NCBI GenBank assembly: GCA_026004795.1
Contig: BPJV01000012.1
Span: forward strand, 1-64,000
Source of the DNA: Pirellulaceae bacterium
GTDB lineage: Bacteria > Planctomycetota > Planctomycetia > Pirellulales > Pirellulaceae
DNA length: 64,000 bases
Direction: 5' to 3'
Program-made: the position numbers and the translations under genes
The notes under the pieces: model-generated
Database searches by the model: none
Seen by the model: the letters and a program-made list of their open reading frames with translations, nothing else
Told to the model about the DNA's origin: nothing
In this document: positions 7,121-15,447 of the stretch, piece by piece
Position numbering within the stretch: the stretch's first letter is position 1
Layout: the number at the start of each line of letters is the position of its first letter

Positions 7121-9280
7121 TCACTCCGGCCGGACAACTTCGATCGGAATCTCTACCAAAGTGTTCTCGTCTGGCCCCACTCTTACAACACTCTTGGTGA
7201 AGCCAGGCTCCTTACTACACGTCAAATGGAGATCCCAGTGGTAGCCCGCAATACGATACCATTCAACATTCAATCCATCGTCCAAACTGTGTTCGAGTAC
7301 CGGAGTTTGACCCGTCGGAAGTTGGTAATCCCCTGGGAAACGCACGGAAAGCCGCGTTGCGTACGTGCCATCGCCACGCGGAAGGAGACGAGCGGTTCGC
7401 GGGACGACGCGAACAAGCAGGTAAGGACTCGCGGTGACACCAACGACGCACTCGTCTAACGCTTTGCCTTCGGCATCATAGGCAACCAACTCGCATGTGT
7501 GCGACTGAATGCCGGTAGGGTTGGTTCGGGGCGCCTCTTGCAATGCGGCACCGTCAATGTGGAAATCGACGGCCCAGGTTTGCCGACAGTTTTCGTGAGA
7601 TGGGCGTCGACTCAGCTTGACAGGCTGAATCGACAACCAGGAAGGCGACTCCCGGATCCCGATATCATGCCAATCGTCGGGCCCAAAATTGAGTACCAAC
7701 ACTCGCCGTGTCACCGATTCTGTCGCGGGCACAGCGTTCGCCTGAATGGACCGTGGCTGAGGGTCCATGCTCAGGCGAACGCTTGCTTTGATCTCGAACA
7801 CCAGTGTAGGTGCCCGCGACTCGGCAAAGGTCAAACGTACGCGTCGCGTGTCGTTTCCGTCTCTCGTCGGAGCGCGGTATTGCACGTCAAATTGTGCGGT
7901 CTCCCCAGGAGGGATAACAGTGCGACTGATATTCCCCACCGTGCAATTGCAGGTCGTTTGCACGCGCTTCACGGTCCAAGCAATATCACTATTGTTAAGC
8001 ACTTCAAACGTGTGGGTCAGCAATGCCTGCGAATGGACCACTCCAAAATCATGAGACTGCGTTGGCGTCACCGCTCGGCTGGAAAGTGGTTCTGCCCTGT
8101 TTCTCAAATCACTTCCAACGAGTTGTCTTTCGCCCACCTTGTGCGCTAGGTGCATGCCGAAACCAAGCGCAATCAAAATCATCCCACAGAGAACGAGATA
8201 CAAACTGTTCTGCGAAAGAATCGTACGAAACATGGGCTCTCCAGGCAAAAAAAGCGACGCGTTTCCGCTTCCGCGGAATCTCAGTCTGGCGGAAAACAGG
8301 GCGGCTGCATGCCTCAGTCCATCGCGTATGGACCTGAGGTGCGGTCGTCGGTCTCTGCCGTCGGGGCGGAGGGTGGTGGGGAGTTCGGCCATGGCTAAAC
8401 GTGCCTGCGAGGCGCGCAAGATCATCTCGCTGGCGAACTCCATACCAGAAGATTCTAAGCCCAGCCCCAATACCTTCTGCCGATCGAAGGCGCGCAGCCC
8501 GCAGTGCCAGTCGCGGATGGGCGTGCGGTACAGCAGCCGCCCAAGTCCGGATAGCACCGGGTTGCCGATCCAACGATGATGCCAGGGCATCGCACCCGGC
8601 TCGATCCCGCCGGCAAACCTATTGCCGACCACCAAGTCGAATCCTTCCTGCAGTTTGGCCAGGAAGCGGGGAATGTCGCCAAAGTTGTAACTGCAATCGC
8701 TGTCAGCCATCACGACGTACTTGCCCCGCGCCGCGGCGATTCCGCCTCGCAACGCGGCGCCGTAGCCTTTCTCTTTTACGTGCACCACCCGCGCTCCAGC
8801 CGCCTCGGCCACCGCAACCGAGTCGTCCGTGCTGCCATTGTCGGCGATCAGGATTTCGTACGCTGGCAACTCGCTGGGCAGATCGACGTCCGCCGAGCGT
8901 GGTTCGGCGTCGTGTTCGCTTCCCTTTTTCGCGTCAGCCCCCAACTCTCGAGCGTTGGCGGCAAGCACATCGCGCAATCCCGCAGCGCGACAGGCCTGGT
9001 GGGCTTCAGCGATGCACACGTCCAACGTGCGCGATTCGTTCAAGCAGGGCATCAGGACGGTCAGCAGCACACTGGTCTGGGGGCCGTCCCCGGAGGCCGG
9101 CTGGTTGGTGGCGTGTGCGTCGGCGTTGGCCGTACCGTGCGGCGGATCGATGCGCACCGGCTCGACGGGCGAGCGGTCCACCATCGAATCGGACGCGGCG
9201 CGGTGCGGTGCGGGCGATTGTTGGGTGGACGTGCTCATGTGCGTTACCATGGTCGACGATTCATTAGAAGTTTCATCCAC
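7121..9280 (-). CDS. GT2 glycosyltransferase fused in frame to a DUF1573 protein
   Basis: A single 719-codon frame opened by GTG at 9280 (ATGs at 9250 and 9238 are alternatives; none has a clear ribosome site). Residues about 72-330 are a DPM1/DPG-synthase-like GT2 domain (TVLMPCLNESRTLD, ILIADNGSTDDS, MADSDCSYNFGD, RDWHCGLRAFDRQ), broken by an unusual charged insert near residues 105-130. Residue 350 is an internal Met (8233) that starts a membrane helix and then a DUF1573-like domain (about 405-490: DFGVVHSQALLTHTFEVLNN, TTCNCTVG, IPPGETAQFDVQY). The rest resembles an extracytoplasmic Ig-like protein. Either it is a real fusion, or the GT2 stop codon was lost and the DUF1573 gene is translated separately from 8233. 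The DUF1573 part heads the operon to 4615. Confidence 0.8.
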   Translation of the reverse strand: MDETSNESSTMVTHMSTSTQQSPAPHRAASDSMVDRSPVEPVRIDPPHGTANADAHATNQPASGDGPQTSVLLTVLMPCLNESRTLDVCIAEAHQACRAAGLRDVLAANARELGADAKKGSEHDAEPRSADVDLPSELPAYEILIADNGSTDDSVAVAEAAGARVVHVKEKGYGAALRGGIAAARGKYVVMADSDCSYNFGDIPRFLAKLQEGFDLVVGNRFAGGIEPGAMPWHHRWIGNPVLSGLGRLLYRTPIRDWHCGLRAFDRQKVLGLGLESSGMEFASEMILRASQARLAMAELPTTLRPDGRDRRPHLRSIRDGLRHAAALFSARLRFRGSGNASLFLPGEPMFRTILSQNSLYLVLCGMILIALGFGMHLAHKVGERQLVGSDLRNRAEPLSSRAVTPTQSHDFGVVHSQALLTHTFEVLNNSDIAWTVKRVQTTCNCTVGNISRTVIPPGETAQFDVQYRAPTRDGNDTRRVRLTFAESRAPTLVFEIKASVRLSMDPQPRSIQANAVPATESVTRRVLVLNFGPDDWHDIGIRESPSWLSIQPVKLSRRPSHENCRQTWAVDFHIDGAALQEAPRTNPTGIQSHTCELVAYDAEGKALDECVVGVTASPYLLVRVVPRTARLLPRGDGTYATRLSVRFPGDYQLPTGQTPVLEHSLDDGLNVEWYRIAGYHWDLHLTCSKEPGFTKSVVRVGPDENTLVEIPIEVVRPE
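8233..8245 (-). promoter_or_regulatory. Likely internal ribosome site and start for the DUF1573 part
   Basis: Before the in-frame ATG at 8233 the minus strand reads gcctggagagcccatg, giving GGAGAG four bases ahead of the start. The residues after this Met (about 10-30) form an N-terminal hydrophobic helix suited to a signal anchor. The DUF1573 protein could therefore be made as a separate 370-residue product. Confidence 0.5.
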
Positions 9281-10468
9281 GCCGCTTGGCAGCTACGCTG
9301 GTTTAACCGTGGGGCGTTTCGTGCTTTTGTGGCCCGGTAGGCCCTGTTGGAGCGGCCCTCCCCGCTTGAGCGGGGAGAGCTCGAGCGGGATTCAACTGAC
9401 GAATCGTGGCCATCGGCCATGCAATGGGAGTGGTGCCCTTGAGCGCTGGGCAAAGAAAGCCCTAAGGCGTTCGTCTCACCGCCACGGGCAAGGAAGAGAC
9501 CACTCGTGGTAGGCGATCCCAGAGTAGCGAGTCGAGCGGGGGGAGGCATGGTCGGCCCTCCTAATGCGATCACTGAGTCGTTGGCTGGTTCGACGAGAGA
9601 CGAGGCAGTTCCCACCAACGAAGCCACCCGTTTATTGTGCAGATCGGCGCCTTCAGGTCGAGCTTTTTGTCGGATTTTTTTCAAGAAAGTCTGGGAGGTG
9701 GTTTTTTTGGGGAGCGGAGGGATGGGGCAGGCGGTAGTTTGTTGATGGCAATCCTGGTGTAGAAGCGGCGGTGTTGTCATGCTGGCTTTTGCCGGTAGAG
9801 CGCTCCTGGGGTGGGCGATCCGGGGCGAGCCCTCTCTGGCTTGGGCCCTCCCGGCTTGGGCCCTCCCCGCTCGCATTACTCGCGACCCTCCCAGGGGGAG
9901 GGTGGGGATTTGGGTGAACCAATCCCTGCATTACTCGCGACCCTCCCGCGGGCCGGGAGGGTAGGGGAATTTGGGTGGGCCAATCCTTGCATTAGTCGCG
10001 CCCCGCTCGGAATCGGGAGGGTGGGGGCGAGATTGCTGCGGGCTCGCTCCTTGCACTTGCTCGCGACCCTCCGAGGGGGAGGGTGAGGATTTGGGTGAAC
10101 CAATCCTTGCATTGCTCGCGCCCCCGATCGGAATCGGGAGGGTGGGGGGATTTGGGGGAACCATTCCTTGCATTGCTCGCGGCCTTTCCACGGGAGGGTG
10201 GGGGGGTGAAATTGCTGCGGGTGGCGGTTGCAAATGCACGGTTAAAACGCACGGTTAACTTGTGGGACCCCTGTCATAAAGGCAGGGTCTGATATTGTCG
10301 CTTCGACGAGAGAATGCTAGATTTGTCAATTTGAGAGACTGGTGCATGGGGTAGATGCAGCGGTAGGGTGCCGCTGGGTGCCGGTTTCATCGACACTAAC
10401 GGGTGCCTCTGGAGAGATCGTCAGTGGGGCGGTCTCAGGGATCACGCCGAGGCTTTTTCAGGATTAGC
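9281..10468. other. Long gap before rpsA, repeat-rich, no convincing gene
   Basis: Almost 1.2 kb between divergent genes. A minus-strand frame at 9244-9876 is open but is low-complexity and overlaps the repeat family, so I do not call it. The segment holds palindromic repeats (9836-10210), a short tandem gcacggttaa at 10239-10258, and a hairpin-capable gaccc...gggtc at 10265-10292 in the leader of rpsA. The rpsA promoter must lie here, but I cannot single out its boxes. Confidence 0.6.
9836..10210. repeat. Array of six palindromic ~55-64 bp repeats
   Basis: The phrase cattactcgcg or a close variant occurs at 9874, 9929, 9990, 10054, 10110 and 10171, so the spacing is 55, 61, 64, 56 and 61 bp. 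Each is followed by a ccctccc-type arm and a gggaggg-type arm (for example cgaccctcccgcgggccggg), able to form a GC-rich hairpin, and most then carry tttgggtgaaccaatcc before the next unit. The arms vary while the linking phrase is conserved. This resembles REP/BIME-type arrays. A solitary member lies at 1604-1672. Confidence 0.85.
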
Positions 10469-12352
10469 ATGGTAAACCGCAATCTTATTCGCTCTTTGGA
10501 AGACGACCAAATTCTCGACCAAGTCGAAACGCTTCTGCCCGAGGAAGAGTTTGATGACTTTCTGTTGGAGAACATCGACGAGCTGGGGCAACAGTTCGAC
10601 GTCAATCAGATCGTGGAGGGAGAGATCGTCGACATCGACGGCGACTATGTTATCGTCGACGTGGGCTTTAAGAGCGAAGGGGCGATCAATATCAATGAAT
10701 GGGAGGGGGACGAGGAGCCGCCTCAAGTAGGCCAAAAGGTCAAGGTCTTGATCGAGGAGATGGAAGACTCGCTGGGACCGGCCAACGACATCCACGGCAT
10801 GATCGCACTCAGCAAGCGCAAAGCTGAGAAGATCTTGGAGTGGGAAAAGATGATGTCGGAGGTCAAGGAAGGCCAGGTAGTGACCGGTACGGTCACTCGC
10901 AAGATCAAAGGTGGTCTACTGGTCGATATCGGTGTCAACGTGTTCTTGCCGGCCAGTCAGGTCGATATCCGTCGTCCCAACGACATCGCAGATTATATTG
11001 GCCGCGTCGTTCAGTGCGAAGTTTTGAAAATCGATGAAGCACGTCGCAATATCGTCGTATCGCGTCGTTCGTTGATTGAGAAGCAACGCGAGGAAGACCG
11101 CGAACATCTGCTGAACGAGCTGGAGGTTGGCCAAATCCGGAAGGGCGTGGTCAAGAATATCGCCGATTTCGGTGCCTTCGTCGACTTGGGGGGCATCGAT
11201 GGCCTGTTGCATATCACCGATATGAGCTGGGAGCGCATCGGACATCCCTCGGAAATGGTCTCGATCGACCAGGAGATCGAAGTCAAGGTACTGCAGATCG
11301 ATCGTGAGAAGCAGAAGATTGCGTTGGGGCTGAAGCAGAAAGAACGCAATCCGTGGGACAACATCGAAGAGAAGTATCCAGTTGGCACGGTCGTCAAAGG
11401 CGAGGTGGTCAACGTCATGTCCTATGGCGCGTTTGTCAAGCTGGAACCGGGGATCGAGGGGCTAGTGCACATCAGCGAGATGTCTTGGACGCGTCGCATC
11501 AACCACCCCAGCGAGTTGGTGCAGGTTGGCGATGTGATCGATGTGAAGATTCTGGGCGTCGACCCCGAAGGACAGCAGCTCTCCTTGGGAATGAAGCAGA
11601 CGACGGCCAATCCGTGGGACGAAGTGCACATCAAGTATCCTGTTGGCAGCGAGGTGACCGGAAGGGTGCGAAACCTGACCAACTATGGGGCATTCATCGA
11701 ACTGGAAGAAGGCATCGATGGTCTGTTGCATGTCTCCGATATGTCCTGGACACGCAAGGTAAGCCATCCCAGTGAGATCGTGGAAAAAGGACAGGAGATT
11801 CGCTGTCGCATTCTGTCGGTCGATCAGGAGCGTCGCCGAATTGCTCTCGGATTGAAACAACTCGAGGAAGACCCGTGGGTTTCCACGATCCCTGAGAAAT
11901 ACCGCCCGGGGCAAGTGGTCACGGGAACGGTAACCAAGATCACCAATTTCGGAGTCTTTGTGGGGCTTGAAGAAGGCCTCGAAGGGTTGCTTCATATTTC
12001 CGAGTTGGCCGACGAGAAGGTGGACAACCCCGAGGACATCGTCAAAGTCGGTGAAGAGATCGAGGTCAAAGTGCTGAAGGTCGACACCGACGAGCGCAAG
12101 ATCGGGCTATCTCGTAAACGGGTCCATTGGGCGGAGGAGCAAGAGCAGCAAGCGGCCCGTGAAGAGGACCGCCAGCGCCAGCAAGCCGAGGCGCAGAAGC
12201 TGGCCGCCCAGGAACTCAAGGGTGGCTTGGGCGCCGAAGGACCGCTCATCAGCCCTTCGTTGGTGAGTGAGGAGCCGGCTTCGGCAGCGCCACAGGAAAC
12301 GACATCCCCAGAGGAAGAAGGCGGCGACCAAGCCTCAGCGGAAGATCGTTGA
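10469..12352 (+). CDS. rpsA: 30S ribosomal protein S1
   Basis: A 627-residue ribosomal protein S1, which binds mRNA leaders on the 30S subunit and helps recruit mRNAs with weak Shine-Dalgarno sites. Six S1 (OB-fold) domains can be read in order: near residues 40-110 (VEGEIVDIDGDYVIVDVGF), 125-195, 210-280, 297-367, 384-454 and 469-540, the last four sharing GxV...YGAFVxLxxGxxGLxHxSxMSW. A charged Gln/Glu-rich tail ends the protein. I start at ATG 10469 (MVNRNLIRS), preceded by AGGA; an upstream in-frame start at 10403 adds 22 residues unlike the family. It is followed by a strong terminator, so it is probably monocistronic. Confidence 0.95.
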   Translation: MVNRNLIRSLEDDQILDQVETLLPEEEFDDFLLENIDELGQQFDVNQIVEGEIVDIDGDYVIVDVGFKSEGAININEWEGDEEPPQVGQKVKVLIEEMEDSLGPANDIHGMIALSKRKAEKILEWEKMMSEVKEGQVVTGTVTRKIKGGLLVDIGVNVFLPASQVDIRRPNDIADYIGRVVQCEVLKIDEARRNIVVSRRSLIEKQREEDREHLLNELEVGQIRKGVVKNIADFGAFVDLGGIDGLLHITDMSWERIGHPSEMVSIDQEIEVKVLQIDREKQKIALGLKQKERNPWDNIEEKYPVGTVVKGEVVNVMSYGAFVKLEPGIEGLVHISEMSWTRRINHPSELVQVGDVIDVKILGVDPEGQQLSLGMKQTTANPWDEVHIKYPVGSEVTGRVRNLTNYGAFIELEEGIDGLLHVSDMSWTRKVSHPSEIVEKGQEIRCRILSVDQERRRIALGLKQLEEDPWVSTIPEKYRPGQVVTGTVTKITNFGVFVGLEEGLEGLLHISELADEKVDNPEDIVKVGEEIEVKVLKVDTDERKIGLSRKRVHWAEEQEQQAAREEDRQRQQAEAQKLAAQELKGGLGAEGPLISPSLVSEEPASAAPQETTSPEEEGGDQASAEDR

Positions 12353-12383
12353 CGTTCTGCCGCCTGTCGGCCGCGGTTGAGGT

Positions 12384-12435
12384 GGCTCGCTGCCTTTCAC
12401 CCTCAACGCGGCTCGCTGCCTTTCACCCTCAACGC
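12384..12435. repeat. 26-bp tandem duplication downstream of rpsA
   Basis: The unit ggctcgctgcctttcaccct plus caacgc appears twice head to tail (12384-12409 and 12410-12435) between the rpsA stop and its terminator. It looks like a recent slippage duplication. Confidence 0.85.
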
Positions 12436-12456
12436 GAACGGTTACTTCCAGTTGTC

Positions 12457-12500
12457 AACGGCCCAAACCGTGCGGACGGTGTTGGGCCGTTTTTTTTTTT
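12457..12500 (+). terminator. Intrinsic terminator of rpsA
   Basis: Perfect 10-bp arms aacggcccaa (12457-12466) and ttgggccgtt (12482-12491) enclose a 15-base loop and run into an unbroken T-tract to about 12500. It lies 105 bases after the rpsA stop and before the next gene at 12550. Confidence 0.93.
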
Positions 12501-12549
12501 GTGATCCTGTTTGGGGTGATCAGTCGATGCCCTCCATCGCGGATGAACC

Positions 12550-13659
12550 ATGGCCGACACGATGACGCGTATTGTTTACGGTGTAGCCGGTGAGGGGAGT
12601 GGACACTCCAGTCGTGCTCGCGAAATGGCTTCTTTCCTGCAGCGCGGCGGGCATGAAATACGCTTGGTTAGCTATGCCCGCGGGTACGAGAACCTGAAGG
12701 ATGACTTTCCGGTCACTGAGATTGAGGGGTTGTCCATTTCCACCAAAGAGAATCGCGTGCAGGCTTTTCACACGATGGTGGATAACCTCAAGAAACTTCC
12801 GGCAGGCAGCCGGGCTTTGAGCCGTTTGCGAGAGTTGTTCCACACGTTTCAGCCGCAGGTAGTAATCAGCGACTTCGAGCCGATGACCGCCTATCTCGCT
12901 GAATACTATCAACTGCCTTTGATCTCGCTGGACAATCAACATCGCTTGCGGTACGTCGAGTTCGATACGCCGTGGGAATTGGAAACCGAGCGAGCGATGA
13001 CTCGCAATTTGGTGCGGCTGATGGTCCCTTGGCCGAGCGTTTCGTTGGTCACCGCTTTGGTTCCCGGCCGTCCCACAAACCGACGCACCTTCGTGTATCC
13101 TCCCATCGTGCGTGATGAGGTTCGGCAACAATCGATCGCCTGGGAGGAGCACGTGTTGGTATACGCCACTCAGGGGTTTCCGAGTTTGTTGGATCTCCTC
13201 CAACAATTCCCGCGACAGACCTTTTATGTTTACGGTTATGATCGCGACGACAAAGACCGGAACCTGCATTTTTTTCGCTCCAGCCGCCATGGTTTCTTGC
13301 GTCATCTGGCATCCGCGCGAGGAGTGATTGCCACAGCGGGATTTACGTTGATCAGCGAGTCGCTTTATCTCGGTAAGCCTTACCTGGCCTGTCCGATGGC
13401 CGGGCAGTTTGAACAGGAACTCAATGCCTACCAGTTGCAACAGATCGGTGCTGGCATGGCAGCTCGCGATTTGAACGTCGACCGCCTCGGGCATTTTCTG
13501 TACCGCCTTCCAGAGTTCTCGTTTCCGGACGCCCCTTGGTATCGAGACGATAGCGACGCAATCAAGAAGAAACTCGGCGCGCTGGTAGCCGATGGTGCGA
13601 CGATGGCAAGGGAATTTAAAGAGCGGCGCGATGAGTTGTCCCAGCCTCCCGCATCGTAA
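12550..13659 (+). CDS. UDP-glycosyltransferase-like protein (MJ1255/VC2487 family)
   Basis: A 369-residue cytoplasmic protein with a GT-B outline. The N terminus IVYGVAGEGSGHSSRA is the glycine-rich opening seen in MJ1255/VC2487-family and MurG/UGT-type glycosyltransferases. The C-terminal half has ARGVIATAGFTLISESLYLG followed by KPYLACPMAGQFEQELNA, the expected nucleotide-sugar binding segment (GG/AG.. E.. G.P....P...EQ..NA). Acceptor and sugar are unknown. ATG 12550 follows the rpsA terminator by 50 bases. The gene reads in the same direction as the hydrolase, DUF447 and beta-RFAP synthase genes and may be the first of that group. Confidence 0.82.
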   Translation: MADTMTRIVYGVAGEGSGHSSRAREMASFLQRGGHEIRLVSYARGYENLKDDFPVTEIEGLSISTKENRVQAFHTMVDNLKKLPAGSRALSRLRELFHTFQPQVVISDFEPMTAYLAEYYQLPLISLDNQHRLRYVEFDTPWELETERAMTRNLVRLMVPWPSVSLVTALVPGRPTNRRTFVYPPIVRDEVRQQSIAWEEHVLVYATQGFPSLLDLLQQFPRQTFYVYGYDRDDKDRNLHFFRSSRHGFLRHLASARGVIATAGFTLISESLYLGKPYLACPMAGQFEQELNAYQLQQIGAGMAARDLNVDRLGHFLYRLPEFSFPDAPWYRDDSDAIKKKLGALVADGATMAREFKERRDELSQPPAS

Positions 13660-13921
13660 GACGATGGGGAGGGGGGCTCCCTTTGGGGCTGACCAACCGC
13701 CGATCCCCGCGGTAGCCTCCGTACCTGTGCCGGTGCCGCGAAAGAGAGAATTGGAATCGGACAGCGCAGCCACCCAGCGCCCCCGACACTTGACATGGGC
13801 CGCAGATGTCCATAATGCCGTTTGGGTATTGCTGGCCGGCCTGGCGCTATTGACCACCGCGCAACCGGCCCCGGACGTTGGTGCTGTCCCACCCTTTCAC
13901 GTTTTCCCCAGGTGTTATTCG

Positions 13922-14797
13922 ATGCAAACAGTTGATGTATCAATCCAATCCGACGAGGGGTGGGTCGATCTTGGCGGGCATCGAAAGAAGTATGTGTACC
14001 GTTGGTGGGCAACAGAACAACGCCGCCGTTCTGCCGTCATCATCGTGCATGGATTGGGAGAGCATGGTGGGCGCTATCGTCGCCTGGCATCGATGTTCGC
14101 CGCCGCCGGGTATCAAGTGGTTGCATTTGACCAGCAGGGGCATGGCCGGAGCCCCGAACCCCGCGGCTGCATCGCCTCGTATACCAGCCTTCTGGACGAT
14201 GTCGAAGCAATCGTTCGCTGGACGGAAAAGCAAGCGGCCTCACGCATTGCTTTGTTCGGCCACAGCATGGGAGGCAACTTGGTACTAAACTACGTCTTGC
14301 GAAGTCGTCCGGGGGTGGCGTCCCTGATCGCCTCCAGTCCAATGCTGCGTGCCGTTCGCCAACCGTCTCGTCCCATCGAATTGGTGTTGAGGTTGTTGCG
14401 GTTCATCGTTCCCAACCTCTGCTTGCAGTCCCGGGTAACGCCGCAACGCCTAATGGACGATCCGGTCGAGATCGAAGAGTTCCAGCGGGACCCGCTCTTT
14501 CACACGCGATTGTCGCTCCGACTTGCTGCGGCACTGGTCGACAGTGGACGCTGGGCGCTGCACCACGCTCATCTCCTACGCACCCCTGCGTTACTGACCC
14601 ACGGTACGGCGGATCGCATCACCAGTTGCGAAGCCTCGATCCAATTTGCCGCGCGTGCCGGCGCCTACTGTCAACTGGAGCTGTTGCCCGGCGTGCTTCA
14701 CGATCCTTTCCGCTGTTCCGTTCGCCCCCGGGTTGTTCAGCGTTACATCGACTTTCTTCAGAGTAGTATTCCTGATGAGCCAAATGATGATCATTGA
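13922..14797 (+). CDS. Alpha/beta hydrolase, monoacylglycerol-lipase type
   Basis: A 291-residue serine hydrolase resembling lysophospholipase/monoacylglycerol lipase (COG2267). It has the oxyanion block IIVHGLGEHGGRY (about 40-52), the nucleophile elbow GHSMGG with S115, a cap region, and the acid and histidine in THGTADRI and GVLHDP near the end. I start at ATG 13922; the open frame continues upstream to 13592 inside the preceding gene but those residues are Arg/Pro-rich and unlike the family. Its last 23 bases overlap the next gene, which suggests coupling. Confidence 0.85.
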   Translation: MQTVDVSIQSDEGWVDLGGHRKKYVYRWWATEQRRRSAVIIVHGLGEHGGRYRRLASMFAAAGYQVVAFDQQGHGRSPEPRGCIASYTSLLDDVEAIVRWTEKQAASRIALFGHSMGGNLVLNYVLRSRPGVASLIASSPMLRAVRQPSRPIELVLRLLRFIVPNLCLQSRVTPQRLMDDPVEIEEFQRDPLFHTRLSLRLAAALVDSGRWALHHAHLLRTPALLTHGTADRITSCEASIQFAARAGAYCQLELLPGVLHDPFRCSVRPRVVQRYIDFLQSSIPDEPNDDH

Positions 14798-15368
14798 GGG
14801 CGTCTTGACCAGCGACCAGGGGGGCCGTCCCCATGTGGCCATGATGGGGCCACGCGTTAACCGGGAGTTGACGGAATGGATCTTGCGCCCCTATCCCACA
14901 TCGACGACCTATCGCCTGCTGCGGCAAGAGCCTCGCTGCACGTTCCATGTGATCGATGATGCTCTGTTGATTTCCCATATCGTGTGCAAATTGCCGTGCG
15001 ATGTAGAATGGGAGCAAAGGGACGGTCACTGGGTACTTCGCGACGCCTGCCGATGGTTTGCTTTGGAGGTTGTGGAGTGTCGGGAAGGTACTCCTGCTGA
15101 AGTATCCTGTCGATTGGTAGGGCAAGGCGAACTTCGTCCGTTTTGGGGTTGGAACCGAGCCGCGCATGCGGTCTTAGAGGGGGCGATTCTTTGTTCCCGG
15201 CTCCACCTACTGGGCCCCGATGTCGTCTGGACAGAATTGAATCGACTGCAACCACTGGTCGATAAAACCGGCGGCGACCGAGAACATTTGGCATGGCAGC
15301 ATCTGTGTCGATTGGTGGAGCAGTGGCAGCCTTCCGGTCCACCGCATCAGCCGTGTGCTGGCACGTGA
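14775..15368 (+). CDS. DUF447 family protein
   Basis: A 197-residue protein of the DUF447 family, known mainly from methanogens and from bacteria that carry tetrahydromethanopterin genes; members have a flavin-reductase-like beta-barrel fold and no settled function. Recognisable features are the opening IIEGVLTS.....HVAMMGP and the C-terminal FWGWNRAAHAVLEGAIL, the latter typical of the family (R...A..E..I...R). The start at 14775 overlaps the preceding hydrolase by 23 bases; ATGs at 14785 and 14788 are out of frame or slightly internal alternatives. Its neighbour, beta-RFAP synthase, makes a methanopterin precursor, so a role in that pathway is likely. Confidence 0.8.
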   Translation: MSQMMIIEGVLTSDQGGRPHVAMMGPRVNRELTEWILRPYPTSTTYRLLRQEPRCTFHVIDDALLISHIVCKLPCDVEWEQRDGHWVLRDACRWFALEVVECREGTPAEVSCRLVGQGELRPFWGWNRAAHAVLEGAILCSRLHLLGPDVVWTELNRLQPLVDKTGGDREHLAWQHLCRLVEQWQPSGPPHQPCAGT

Positions 15369-15447
15369 GCCCCGAGGGCATGGGCATGCCGTCCCGGCAG
15401 TGATGCCTTTTCTACTTTCGTTCAATTGATGCAACCATTCGCACCAG

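Noticed and set aside
9244-9876. Minus-strand open frame of 210 codons upstream of the GT2 gene
   Set aside because: Low-complexity Ala/Arg/Ser composition, overlaps the repeat family and the GT2 start, and has no recognisable domain.
9836-10210. Regularly spaced repeats that could suggest a CRISPR array
   Set aside because: Units are tandem palindromes with variable arms and a conserved linker, spacing varies from 55 to 64 bp, there are no unique spacers between identical repeats, and no cas genes are present.
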